Below, in pieces: positions 7,330 to 13,986 of a stretch of DNA of 33,182 nt. Below the pieces are notes generated by a model. It had not been told where the DNA came from. It saw nothing but the letters and a program-made list of their open reading frames with translations, and did not search any database. Source of the DNA: an uncultured Collinsella sp. (GTDB lineage Bacteria; Actinomycetota; Coriobacteriia; Coriobacteriales; Coriobacteriaceae); NCBI GenBank assembly GCA_902461085.1, contig CABPWH010000018.1, forward strand, positions 1 through 33,182. The letters are read 5' to 3'. The number at the start of each line of letters is the position of its first letter. The stretch's first letter is position 1. A program made the translations under genes and the position numbers.

Positions 7330-8088
7330 ATGGATCAGATTTACGACAACAGGTACTATTCCGCCGGTTCGCGTGAGCCGTCGCCTCGCCGTGCGCGCAC
7401 GGTGCAGCTCGGTGGGTCCGCCTACGCCGGTGCCGACCGCTCCGCGCAGCGCCCGACAAGCACCTCGCGCCCCAATGCTCAAGTGAATACTTCGACAGAT
7501 GGACCGGTACGCCCGACACGTTCGCCGCATCCGTCGCGTCCCTCGGCCCAGACGCACGACAAAGCGAGCAGGCCTTCGAGCCGTCTTTCGGGCTCGGACT
7601 TTATGCGCTACGCCAACGACAACGCGGTGGTTAAGGCAATCTATGACTTTACGCACGGTTCTCTACGCCCGCTGTTTATCGGTATCGTGGTGGCGCTTGC
7701 GCTCGTGAGCCTGTATTTCCCCGTGCGCGACCTATACGTGGCAAAACGCTCGAACGACATCTTGGCCAAGCAGGTCGAGATTCGCGAGCAATACAAAGAT
7801 GAGATGAAAAAAGACACTGACAAGTGGCTCTCGGAAGAGGGCATTAAGGATCGGGCACGGGAACTGGGCATGGCGATGCCCGGCGAGAAGAGGATTGAAG
7901 TGCAGGGCCTGGATGACGATTCGGATGCCTCGTCGAGCCAGAAGTCGTCGAACGCCAAGAAGGCCAGCGAAGTTGCCAAGGAAATCGAAGAAGTCGGCAA
8001 GGACGCGCCGTGGTGCATCCAGGCGCTCGACATGCTGTTTGGATTTAACGGCGTCGAGGGTCAGACGGTCGCGTCCAGCGGTGAGTAG
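7330..8088 (+). CDS. DivIC/FtsB-like septum formation initiator protein
   Basis: A 252-residue bitopic membrane protein. A long polar, basic N-terminal cytoplasmic part (~1-113, rich in S/R/P) is followed by one transmembrane helix (~115-133, LFIGIVVALALVSLYFPV). An external coiled coil then runs through LYVAKRSNDILAKQVEIREQ, with the family ending IKDRARELGMAMPGE. DivIC/FtsB proteins join FtsL and DivIB/FtsQ in the division complex. The serine-rich C-terminal tail (DDDSDASSSQKSSNAKK and beyond) is extra to the minimal family. The start at 7330 has only a weak AAGGCG upstream; TATAAC and TAGAAT at 7282-7293 suggest a promoter. The ppx-like gene follows closely. Confidence 0.8.
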   Translation: MDQIYDNRYYSAGSREPSPRRARTVQLGGSAYAGADRSAQRPTSTSRPNAQVNTSTDGPVRPTRSPHPSRPSAQTHDKASRPSSRLSGSDFMRYANDNAVVKAIYDFTHGSLRPLFIGIVVALALVSLYFPVRDLYVAKRSNDILAKQVEIREQYKDEMKKDTDKWLSEEGIKDRARELGMAMPGEKRIEVQGLDDDSDASSSQKSSNAKKASEVAKEIEEVGKDAPWCIQALDMLFGFNGVEGQTVASSGE

Positions 8089-8116
8089 GCGAGTAGCGCC
8101 CGGAGGGGAGCCCGCA

Positions 8117-9118
8117 ATGACAAATTGCAAACGATATAAGGTGGCCGCGATTGACCTGGGAACGGTGTCGTCGCGACTGGTGTTGGCCCAGGTCGAGGGC
8201 GGGGCGATCGTGGAATCGTCCAAGCACACCGAGATTACCGATCTGGGCGAGGGCGTGGACGCGACGGGCCGCTTTTGCGAGGCGGCGGTCGAGCGCGTGC
8301 TCGCTGCATGCCGCATGTTTGTGGACGAGGCGCGTGCCTTTGGGGCCGCGTGCATTTGCACCACATGCACGAGCGCCGCGCGCGATGCATCCAATGCCGC
8401 CCTGCTGCTGGACGGCCTGCGTAAGCTGGGGCTCGAACCGCAGGTGATTCCGGGCGAGGTCGAGGCGCGCCTGACGTTTTTTGGCGTGGCGCACGACTTT
8501 GCCGGCGAGCGCATCATTGTTGCCGATTCGGGCGGCGGATCCACGGAACTCGCGACGGGTGTGTACGCACCGGAGCGTGGGGTCTTCGCGCTGGAGGGTA
8601 CGCGTTCGCTGGACATCGGTTGTCGCCGCGTGACGGAGCGGTTTTTCTCGGCACTGCCGCCTGCGGACGGCGAGCTTGCTGCCGCTGCCAACTGGGCGGG
8701 CGAGCAGTTCGCCGCCTATTTTGAGGGCCTGCCGAGCAATTTTGAGCGTGCAGAGCGCCTGGTCGCGGTGGGTGGCACCGTCACCACTCTCGTGGCGCTG
8801 GTTCACGAGCTGGAGCCGTATGATTCGAGCTTTGTGCACCTGCGCGAGCTTTCGATGGAACAGATTTCGGCTGCTATCGAGCACATGTCTGTGTTGGACG
8901 CGGACGGCATCGCCGCGCTACCGGGTGTGCAGCCCAAACGCGCGGGCGTGATCTTGGCTGGCGCCGTGGTGATTCGCGAGCTCATGCGTGCCGGCGGCTA
9001 CAAGACGCTCACCGTAAGCGAGAATAGCCTACTCGCTGGCATGGCCGCCACCATCAACGAGGTTCTCGACGGCGCGACTCCCACCATCGCATGGACTCCC
9101 AGCCTCAGCGCCCTCTAA
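8117..9118 (+). CDS. Ppx/GppA-family exopolyphosphatase / pppGpp phosphatase
   Basis: 333-residue member of the ASKHA fold family that hydrolyses polyphosphate or the alarmone pppGpp. The ATP-binding-fold motifs are visible: AAIDLGTVSSRLVLAQ at the N-terminus, IIVADSGGGSTELATG (phosphate 2 loop), and VAVGGTVTTLVAL (adenosine loop). It is a short form without a C-terminal HD domain, like many Gram-positive Ppx/GppA proteins. An excellent GGAGGGGAG fixes ATG 8117; the frame extends further back but overlaps the division gene. Polyphosphate versus pppGpp preference cannot be read from sequence. Confidence 0.88.
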   Translation: MTNCKRYKVAAIDLGTVSSRLVLAQVEGGAIVESSKHTEITDLGEGVDATGRFCEAAVERVLAACRMFVDEARAFGAACICTTCTSAARDASNAALLLDGLRKLGLEPQVIPGEVEARLTFFGVAHDFAGERIIVADSGGGSTELATGVYAPERGVFALEGTRSLDIGCRRVTERFFSALPPADGELAAAANWAGEQFAAYFEGLPSNFERAERLVAVGGTVTTLVALVHELEPYDSSFVHLRELSMEQISAAIEHMSVLDADGIAALPGVQPKRAGVILAGAVVIRELMRAGGYKTLTVSENSLLAGMAATINEVLDGATPTIAWTPSLSAL

Positions 9119-9120
9119 AT

Positions 9121-9189
9121 AAGTTGCGGTGAAATACGGACTAAAATCGCCCTTTCGGGCGCCAAACAGTCCCTATTCCACCGCAACTC
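9121..9189. repeat. 69-bp palindromic repeat, copy 2
   Basis: Same length and arms as 2414-2482 and 10706-10774 (AAGTTGCGGTGAAATA to CTATTCCACCGCAACT), with a different centre carrying CGCCCTTTCGGGCG, itself a small hairpin. It begins 3 bases after the ppx-like stop codon. Confidence 0.85.
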
Positions 9190-9193
9190 AACA

Positions 9194-9240
9194 GCCGGCA
9201 CCTGGGGACGTTCCTTTTCTGCCGGCACCTGGGGACAGTC
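9194..9240. repeat. Modular GTCCC repeat, copy 2 (GCCGGCACC type)
   Basis: 47 bp holding two direct copies, 27 bases apart, of GCCGGCACCTGGGGAC, followed by GTTCC in the first and AGTCC in the second. In reverse complement it matches 18081-18127 almost throughout. It shares its framework with 2344-2389 and 20270-20315. Confidence 0.8.
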
Positions 9241-9263
9241 CTTGCGGGGCGTCCCTACAGCGC

Positions 9264-10565
9264 CTATGCCAGCTTGTCGATTTGCCCAATCTCCCAAAGC
9301 GGAATATTGACGAGCATGCCCTCGTCTCTATATGCCGCCAGGGAGCTCCTCACGCAACGCTCGAGCTTGAATTTTTCGCAGGCTATTTTCAGACTCTTCG
9401 CTTTAAGGTTCTCTGCCGCCTTGACCTCAAGCGGAAGCACGGTTCCCGCATGGTCGATGGCAAAGTCGGTTTCGGCATTGCCAGAGGTAGAGGACCAATA
9501 CGCGGGAGTTTTGTCCTGGAGCAAAAGCTCCTGCGCGACGTATTGTTCGGTCAGCGAACCTTTGAACTCGGTAAAAACAGCGGATCCGTTAAGAACGATG
9601 GCCGGAGAGAGACCGGAGAGCGCTCCGAGGATGCCGGTGTCGATGCAGAACAGTTTGAAGCCCGAGAGGTCTTCGTAGCTCGAGAGCGGCGCCTTTAGAG
9701 CGGAAACACGTGGCACCTTATGAACGATTCCGTAGTCCGTGAGCCACTGGAGGCTTTCCTCGAAATCGCGTGCGCGCGCTCCGGGGCGAAGGGCGCCATA
9801 GACAAACTTCTTGTTCTCTTTGGCAAGCTGGCCGGGAAGGGATTTCCAAACCAACCTCATGCGCTCGATGATGCGGGCGGGTGCATGTTTGCCAAAATCG
9901 GATTCGTAAGCCTCGATGATTTGCTGCTGAAGCCTTCGGGCTTCGATGAAGTCGCGTGTCTCGGCGAAAGCGGAGACAACTTCGGGCATACCGCCGACAA
10001 CAAGGTATTCCTTGAGCAAGTGCTCGAGCTTTTCGGTAACGTTTGCTAGAAGGTTCATGTCTGCGGCAAGGATGGCGTCGGCGAGCGGGTCGCCGTCGAC
10101 GGCACGAACGAACTCGGCGAACCCCATGGGACGCATGGTGAGCTGGTCGATTTTGCCGACGGGAAATGACTCGTTTTCGCGTCGGAGCGCGAGGCCCATA
10201 TAGGAACCGGCTGCTACGATGTGGTATTCGGGTGCAAGCTCGTTGAAGTACTTGAGCGAGGTGATCCCGCGCGGGGCCTCTTGGATCTCGTCGAAGATGA
10301 TGAGCGTGTCTGCTGGCGTTACAGTTTGGCCACGTAGGAGTTCTATCTGGGAGATGATGCGCTTGGGGTCGAGGTCCCCATCGAACAGCGAGCGTGTGCT
10401 CGGCTCGAGCATAAAGTCAAAACGAATGACGTTTCGATACTGCTGGCTTGCGAATTCGTTAAGAAGCCAAGTCTTTCCTGTCTGGCGGGCTCCCTTAAGC
10501 AAGAGAGGTTTGCGATTCGCCCTTGATTTCCAAGCGATAAGTTCACTCATAAGCTGTCGCTGCAT
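9264..10565 (-). CDS. AAA ATPase with DUF4143 domain
   Basis: A 433-residue protein of the AAA_14/DUF4143 family common in gut anaerobes. N-terminal P-loop LLLKGARQTGKTWLLNEF (~22-39) with Walker A, Walker B in TLIIFDEIQEA, a sensor-like VAAGSYMG, then the C-terminal DUF4143 region with DTGILGAL and a restriction-nuclease-like strand NAETDFAIDHAGTVLPLEVKAAE (D...E-K). Role unknown; such proteins are often accessory. GGGAGGCAAT before ATG 10565 fixes the start, four codons inside the longest frame. Base composition looks somewhat less GC-rich than its neighbours. It is surrounded by repeats, which suggests acquisition. Confidence 0.88.
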   Translation of the reverse strand: MQRQLMSELIAWKSRANRKPLLLKGARQTGKTWLLNEFASQQYRNVIRFDFMLEPSTRSLFDGDLDPKRIISQIELLRGQTVTPADTLIIFDEIQEAPRGITSLKYFNELAPEYHIVAAGSYMGLALRRENESFPVGKIDQLTMRPMGFAEFVRAVDGDPLADAILAADMNLLANVTEKLEHLLKEYLVVGGMPEVVSAFAETRDFIEARRLQQQIIEAYESDFGKHAPARIIERMRLVWKSLPGQLAKENKKFVYGALRPGARARDFEESLQWLTDYGIVHKVPRVSALKAPLSSYEDLSGFKLFCIDTGILGALSGLSPAIVLNGSAVFTEFKGSLTEQYVAQELLLQDKTPAYWSSTSGNAETDFAIDHAGTVLPLEVKAAENLKAKSLKIACEKFKLERCVRSSLAAYRDEGMLVNIPLWEIGQIDKLA

Positions 10566-10588
10566 ATTGCCTCCCAACCCTCTCGGCT

Positions 10589-10594
10589 AGTATA
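10589..10594 (-). promoter_or_regulatory. Candidate -10 box of the ATPase gene
   Basis: TATACT on the minus strand, 23 bases before the ATPase start and upstream of its GGGAGG Shine-Dalgarno. No good -35 is seen at the standard distance; that region falls in the first unit of the 33-bp palindromic array. Confidence 0.45.
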
Positions 10595-10608
10595 AGGCCA
10601 TTTGGGCG

Positions 10609-10696
10609 TTTCCATCGAAAAATGTGCGAGACAACCACGTTTTTCCATCGGAAAATATGGGAGACAACCACGTTTTTCCATCGGAAAATGTGGGAA
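10609..10696. repeat. 33-bp tandem array, 2.7 units, each with a TTTTCC-ATC-GGAAAA dyad
   Basis: Conserved CCATCG starts at 10612, 10645 and 10678, a strict 33-base period. Each unit has TTTTCCATCGGAAAA (perfect dyad in the last two units, decayed in the first) then a GGGAGACAACCACG-like spacer. The array abuts the ATPase promoter, so it looks like an iterated operator. Units are also a multiple of three, and the minus strand reads an 11-residue repeat (MEKRGCLPYFP), but no independent sign of translation is seen. Confidence 0.85.
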
Positions 10697-10705
10697 CACC
10701 AACCT

Positions 10706-10774
10706 AAGTCGCGGTGGAATAGTTCCTAAATGGGCTGGTAAACTGCCAAAACAGGAACTATTCCACCGCAACTT
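10706..10774. repeat. 69-bp palindromic repeat, copy 3
   Basis: AAGTCGCGGTGGAATAGTTC, variable centre, then GGAACTATTCCACCGCAACTT. It is the closest match to the copy at 2414-2482. It lies between the 33-bp array and the tRNA-Leu region. Confidence 0.85.
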
Positions 10775-10791
10775 AGAGCCCCGCCGGCGTG

Positions 10792-10859
10792 TAAAAGAAA
10801 CGAGCCCGCATCCCTTGGGGACACGAGCTCGTAAACAATACATGGTAGGGGCGGTGGGA
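10792..10859 (-). pseudogene. Duplicated tRNA-Leu 3' end plus terminator (remnant)
   Basis: Compared with 10988-11055 at a constant offset of 196 bases, this stretch repeats the tRNA-Leu terminator (10801-10831) and the last ~18 bases of the tRNA (10842-10859, reading TCCCACCGCCCCTACCA on the minus strand). The rest of the tRNA is missing. It is a scar of duplication, recombination or integration at the tRNA gene. Confidence 0.75.
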
Positions 10860-10860
10860 C

Positions 10861-10987
10861 GTCCGCGCATTTGCTGCGCAAATACGCACCGGCTTCGGCC
10901 GCCTGTCGGCGCCCTCGCCGGCTCGCTACGGACGCTGCGCGTCCGCTTAACGCTCGCCCCCTCGCGGGTTCGAGTCCCACCGGCATC
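10861..10987. other. GC-rich structured spacer between the two tRNA-Leu 3' ends
   Basis: No convincing gene. It contains GCGCATTTGCTGCGCAAAT and ACGGACGCTGCGCGTCCG hairpins and ends in GGGTTCGAGTCCCACC, an inverted tRNA T-arm-like sequence. Together with the preceding GGTGGGAC this gives complementary ends (GGTGGGAC/GTCCCACC) around the block, which might fold as one unit. Confidence 0.5.
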
Positions 10988-11027
10988 TTAAAGAAACGAG
11001 CCCGCATCCCTTGGGGACACGGGCTCG
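10988..11027 (-). terminator. Rho-independent terminator of tRNA-Leu
   Basis: On the minus strand the hairpin CGAGCCCG...CGGGCTCG, with an inner TCCCcaaGGGA, is followed by TTTCTTTAA, 11 bases after the tRNA CCA end. Confidence 0.88.
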
Positions 11028-11038
11028 AAAGCTCCATA

Positions 11039-11123
11039 TGGTAGGGGCGGTGGGACTCGAACCCACAATCCTTGCGGCGAGAGATTTTAAGTCTCCTGCG
11101 TATGCCAATTCCGCCACGCCCCC
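11039..11123 (-). tRNA. tRNA-Leu (anticodon UAA)
   Basis: On the minus strand: acceptor GGGGGCG pairs with CGCCCCT (one G-T). The D-arm is present, and the anticodon stem GGAGA/TCTCT carries loop CTTAAAA with anticodon TAA. A long class II variable arm typical of tRNA-Leu follows, then T-arm GTGGG-TTCGAGT-CCCAC, discriminator A and an encoded CCA (11039-11041). Length 85 with CCA. It is followed by its own terminator. Confidence 0.96.
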
Positions 11124-11154
11124 GTGAGACTAGAAGTCTAGCACAAGCCGTCCG

Positions 11155-11778
11155 TTACGCGTTGACGGCCATCGAGTGTTGGCCCGACTTCTCCAGGAAC
11201 TCCTGGAACTTGGCTTCGTCGCCCTTGTTCTGGTACTGCAGGGCCAGCAGGTACTCCAAGCGGCAGCGCTTGACCGGGTCGTCGCCGACATCCTCGAGCA
11301 TGCGCTCCAGCTCGGGAATGTCGTTGTGGCGCTTGAGGATCATCGTGTCGTACATCAGCTGACACTCGTGCGCGACTGCCTCGGCCTGACCGCCCTCAAA
11401 ACCCTTGATTTCGTGCAGCAGCTCTTTGGACTTTTTACGGTCCTCCTGGCCAACGTAGTAGTTAAAGGCCTTAATGACCAGGTCGACGCGCTGCATCTTG
11501 GGCAGGTTAAGTCCCAGCAGCAGGTCGAACATTTCGTCAGCGTGCTCGTGGTCCTCGCGCAGCAGATAGGAGTTCAGGCGCAGGTAGTCGCGGTTGTAGC
11601 GCGGGTACAGCATGCTGGTGAGTTTGCCGTCGAGCAAACGATCGAACTCATCCCACTGCTTGGCGGCCATCAATTGCTGCAGGCGTTTAAACGTGGTGCG
11701 TTTTTTGACGCTAAAGAACACCGACACGGCGATGCAGATGATAACGACGGCGGTCCAGAGGGTGCGGGAATCGGGCAT
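11155..11778 (-). CDS. Membrane-anchored TPR-like protein of unknown function
   Basis: 207 residues. An N-terminal transmembrane anchor (~8-24, TAVVIICIAVSVFFSV) is followed by a basic stretch and an all-helical region that looks like degenerate tetratricopeptide repeats (for example YLLREDHEHADEMFDLLLG and LLALQYQNKGDEAKFQEFLE). I do not recognise the family; a cytoplasmic scaffold held at the membrane is the most that can be inferred. AAGGACCCTAAT precedes the ATG. A TATAAT at 11834-11839 (minus) could be its -10. Confidence 0.8.
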   Translation of the reverse strand: MPDSRTLWTAVVIICIAVSVFFSVKKRTTFKRLQQLMAAKQWDEFDRLLDGKLTSMLYPRYNRDYLRLNSYLLREDHEHADEMFDLLLGLNLPKMQRVDLVIKAFNYYVGQEDRKKSKELLHEIKGFEGGQAEAVAHECQLMYDTMILKRHNDIPELERMLEDVGDDPVKRCRLEYLLALQYQNKGDEAKFQEFLEKSGQHSMAVNA

Positions 11779-11833
11779 ATTAGGGTCCTTAGTCGCTCAT
11801 AAAGCGAGCGGTATGACAACACGTACTAGATGT

Positions 11834-11839
11834 ATTATA
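11834..11839 (-). promoter_or_regulatory. Candidate -10 box of the TPR-like gene
   Basis: Perfect TATAAT on the minus strand, 55 bases upstream of the start at 11778. The -35 region has no clear TTGACA. Confidence 0.4.
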
Positions 11840-11941
11840 CGCAGCGCGCAAGCAAACTGGCATAAAAGCTCATCGAGGCCGAGTGCCATCGCTCGCTGCG
11901 GTACACTTACCTAAAGTAAACCATGAAGGGAGACATTACCT

Positions 11942-12229
11942 ATGAAGAAGATCGTTTTGGCTTGCGGTGCTGGCGCTGCTACTTCCACGCTCGTTGCCCA
12001 GAAGGTCGCTACCCTGCTCGACGCCAACGGTTATGCCGACAAGTACGAGATCGTGCAGTGCGCCATCTCCGAGGCCAAGGATTACTGCGACGAGGGCGCT
12101 GACCTGCTGATCGCCACCACCGTTGCCCCCGAGGGCCTCACCTGCCCGTACGTGAGTGGCGTGCCCTTCATGACCGGCATGAACCGCGTTGCCGCCGAGA
12201 AGGCCGTTCTCGACGTCATGGCTCAGTAG
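11942..12229 (+). CDS. PTS system IIB component, galactitol (GatB) type
   Basis: 95 residues, typical for a free-standing IIB protein, which passes phosphate from IIA to sugar held by IIC. The phosphorylatable Cys8 lies in the P-loop LACGAGAATSTLVAQKV. Then come an alternating alpha/beta domain and the PFMTGMN segment. No IIA or IIC gene lies beside it, so it is an orphan here; its partner after 11 bases is a VOC protein. Shine-Dalgarno AAGGGAG. It may serve a transporter encoded elsewhere or have a regulatory role. Confidence 0.88.
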   Translation: MKKIVLACGAGAATSTLVAQKVATLLDANGYADKYEIVQCAISEAKDYCDEGADLLIATTVAPEGLTCPYVSGVPFMTGMNRVAAEKAVLDVMAQ

Positions 12230-12240
12230 GCGCTGACTGC

Positions 12241-12615
12241 ATGAGTGAGCAGAACGCCAACCCGGTAGAGCTCTTTGGTATGCGCGTTGCCCATGTGGGC
12301 ATTAACGCCACCGACCCGGCAGACGCCCTGGAGATCGCGGAGCTGTTCTCGACGATGATGGGCCTGCCCGTCATCGAGACCCCGGTTTCGTACTTCAACG
12401 ATTCGCTGGTCGAGATCATGAAGCAGAACGGTCGTGGCACCAAAGGTCACATCGGCTTTGCCGTCAACGACATCGATGCAGCTGAGAAGTGGTTTGCCGA
12501 GCGTGGGCTCGAGGTCAACGAGGAGTCGCGCGCGCTTCTACCCGACGGTGGCACCAAACTCGTGTACTTTAAGCGCGAGTTCGCCGGTTTCGCCGTGCAC
12601 CTGTGCCGCGAGTAG
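12241..12615 (+). CDS. VOC-family protein resembling the VOC domain of KDPG-aldolase fusions
   Basis: 124 residues of vicinal-oxygen-chelate fold. It begins HVGINATDPADALEIAELFS, and the second half (GTKGHIGFAVNDIDAAEKWF, then GGTKLVYFKREFAGFAVHLC) resembles, as I recall the family, the C-terminal VOC domain fused to some 2-keto-3-deoxy-6-phosphogluconate aldolases. Here it stands alone. It is probably co-transcribed with the PTS IIB gene, which hints at uptake or metabolism of a sugar acid or hexitol. No strong Shine-Dalgarno; AGGCG overlaps the end of the IIB gene. The reaction is unknown. Confidence 0.75.
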   Translation: MSEQNANPVELFGMRVAHVGINATDPADALEIAELFSTMMGLPVIETPVSYFNDSLVEIMKQNGRGTKGHIGFAVNDIDAAEKWFAERGLEVNEESRALLPDGGTKLVYFKREFAGFAVHLCRE

Positions 12616-12639
12616 CGCACAAGCTGCCATAGCTGGCAA

Positions 12640-12674
12640 AAAGGGATAGGGTCGCGTGGCCCTATCCCTTTATT
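12640..12674. terminator. Bidirectional terminator between the VOC and histidine kinase genes
   Basis: A perfect 12-bp stem AAAGGGATAGGG/CCCTATCCCTTT with an 8-base loop. There is T-rich sequence on the plus side (TTTATTTA) and T-run equivalents on the minus side (TTTTTGCC). It separates convergent genes. Confidence 0.9.
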
Positions 12675-12690
12675 TATGCCGAGGGGCTTC

Positions 12691-13986
12691 CTATCGTGGC
12701 AGGCGAATCGTAAAGCGGCTGCCGACCCCTTCGACCGAGGTCACACCGATGACGCCGCCGTGGCTGTCGACGATCCACTTGGCGATCGCAAGCCCCAGAC
12801 CCGAACCCTGTGCGCCGGCATCGCGCGCGTTGTCGGCACGGTAGAACCGCTCGAACGCGTGAGCTGCGGATTCCTGGTTCATGCCGATGCCCTCGTCCTC
12901 AACACTTATGTCGATCGTGCCCGCGCCCGCATCTGGCGTTATGCCAAATGTGACGGTCGTTCCCGCATCCGAGTACTTGGCGGCGTTTTGCACGATCACG
13001 CGCAGAGCCTGCTTCACGAGCGCCACGTCGACGGGCGCGTCGCAGCGCGGGTCGCTGGCAAGCGTAGCGTCAGAAGCCAGCCGATACGTGTGCTCGGTAT
13101 CGATCATCTGTGATTCTTCGCATACCTCGCTGACCAGTGCAGCCAAGTTGGTATGCGCGCGCCGCAGGACCGTGCGCCCGGCATCGCCGCGTGCCAAAAA
13201 CAGCAGCTGCTCCACAAGCTCTTGCATGTGCTCGCTTTCGGCTTTAAGGGACGCGATGGATTCCGCCAGCACGTCCGGGTCGTCCTTACCCCAGCGGTCG
13301 AGCATGTTCACGTAGCCCTGAATCACCGCGATGGGCGTGCGCAGCTCGTGGCTCGCGTCGTTGACAAAGCGCATCTGCTGCAGCTTGGCCTCTTGCATCT
13401 GGCGCAGCAGGCGGTTGAGTGCGACCTCGATGCTTGCCAGGTCGGCGTCGCCGGTGGTGACGCTCGGCGAGTCGACGCTTGCGCGCTCGATGGCCTGCTC
13501 CAGTGTTTCCATTTTGCCGCCGGCGAGTTGCATGCGGCCGAGTTCGTCCACGCGCAGGGCCAGATCGTTGAGCGGCGCCATGGTGCGGCGCACGCGGCGG
13601 GCGCCGCCGAGCATGTTGAGCACGCTGATGACCTGCCAACCCACAACGACAAGGTAGAGAGGCCATAGCGTGACGAGGTCCTGCGCGAGGGGGAAAGTCT
13701 TGGTGGTACGCGCAAGCTCGACGGTATAGGTGAGCGTTGTCAGGTCCCAGCCGCGCGCGGGCGTCAGCGTCATGCCGCGAACGGTGGCGCTGGGGATCCA
13801 TCCTGCGGTAAACGCGCCGTTGGGCAGCGTCTGGTTGTATCCATAGACAAGGATCGCCGCCACAATCACTGCTAGCAGCAGGTCGAGCCAAACGTAGCTC
13901 ATCAGGCGGCGCCACATATAGCTCCAGTTGATGGCGCGGGCGATGGAGGTGACGCGCTTGGCCTCGGCGTTACGCGCGGCAGACAT
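12691..13986 (-). CDS. Sensor histidine kinase (ArlS/HisKA type)
   Basis: 431 residues. Two transmembrane helices (about residues 27-46 and 102-125) flank an extracytoplasmic sensor of ~55-60 residues. A HAMP-like linker follows, then HisKA with the phospho-acceptor H in NDASHELRTPIAVIQGY (~214), and a HATPase domain with N box VIVQNAAKYSDAG, G1 DEGIGM, F box FERFYRAD and G2 GSGLGLAIAKWI. The long frame runs back inside the regulator gene; ATG 13986, overlapping the regulator by 17 bases, is the natural start. It is translationally coupled to the response regulator. The signal is unknown. Confidence 0.93.
   Translation of the reverse strand: MSAARNAEAKRVTSIARAINWSYMWRRLMSYVWLDLLLAVIVAAILVYGYNQTLPNGAFTAGWIPSATVRGMTLTPARGWDLTTLTYTVELARTTKTFPLAQDLVTLWPLYLVVVGWQVISVLNMLGGARRVRRTMAPLNDLALRVDELGRMQLAGGKMETLEQAIERASVDSPSVTTGDADLASIEVALNRLLRQMQEAKLQQMRFVNDASHELRTPIAVIQGYVNMLDRWGKDDPDVLAESIASLKAESEHMQELVEQLLFLARGDAGRTVLRRAHTNLAALVSEVCEESQMIDTEHTYRLASDATLASDPRCDAPVDVALVKQALRVIVQNAAKYSDAGTTVTFGITPDAGAGTIDISVEDEGIGMNQESAAHAFERFYRADNARDAGAQGSGLGLAIAKWIVDSHGGVIGVTSVEGVGSRFTIRLPR

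Noticed and set aside
10609..10696. 33-bp repeats as a CRISPR array
   Set aside because: Units are directly adjacent with no unique spacers, fewer than three full units, and no cas gene nearby.
10602..10991. 129-residue plus-strand ORF across the tandem array and tRNA region
   Set aside because: Runs through repeats and tRNA-like DNA; ends in the RVRVPP-type peptide produced by translating tRNA T-arms.
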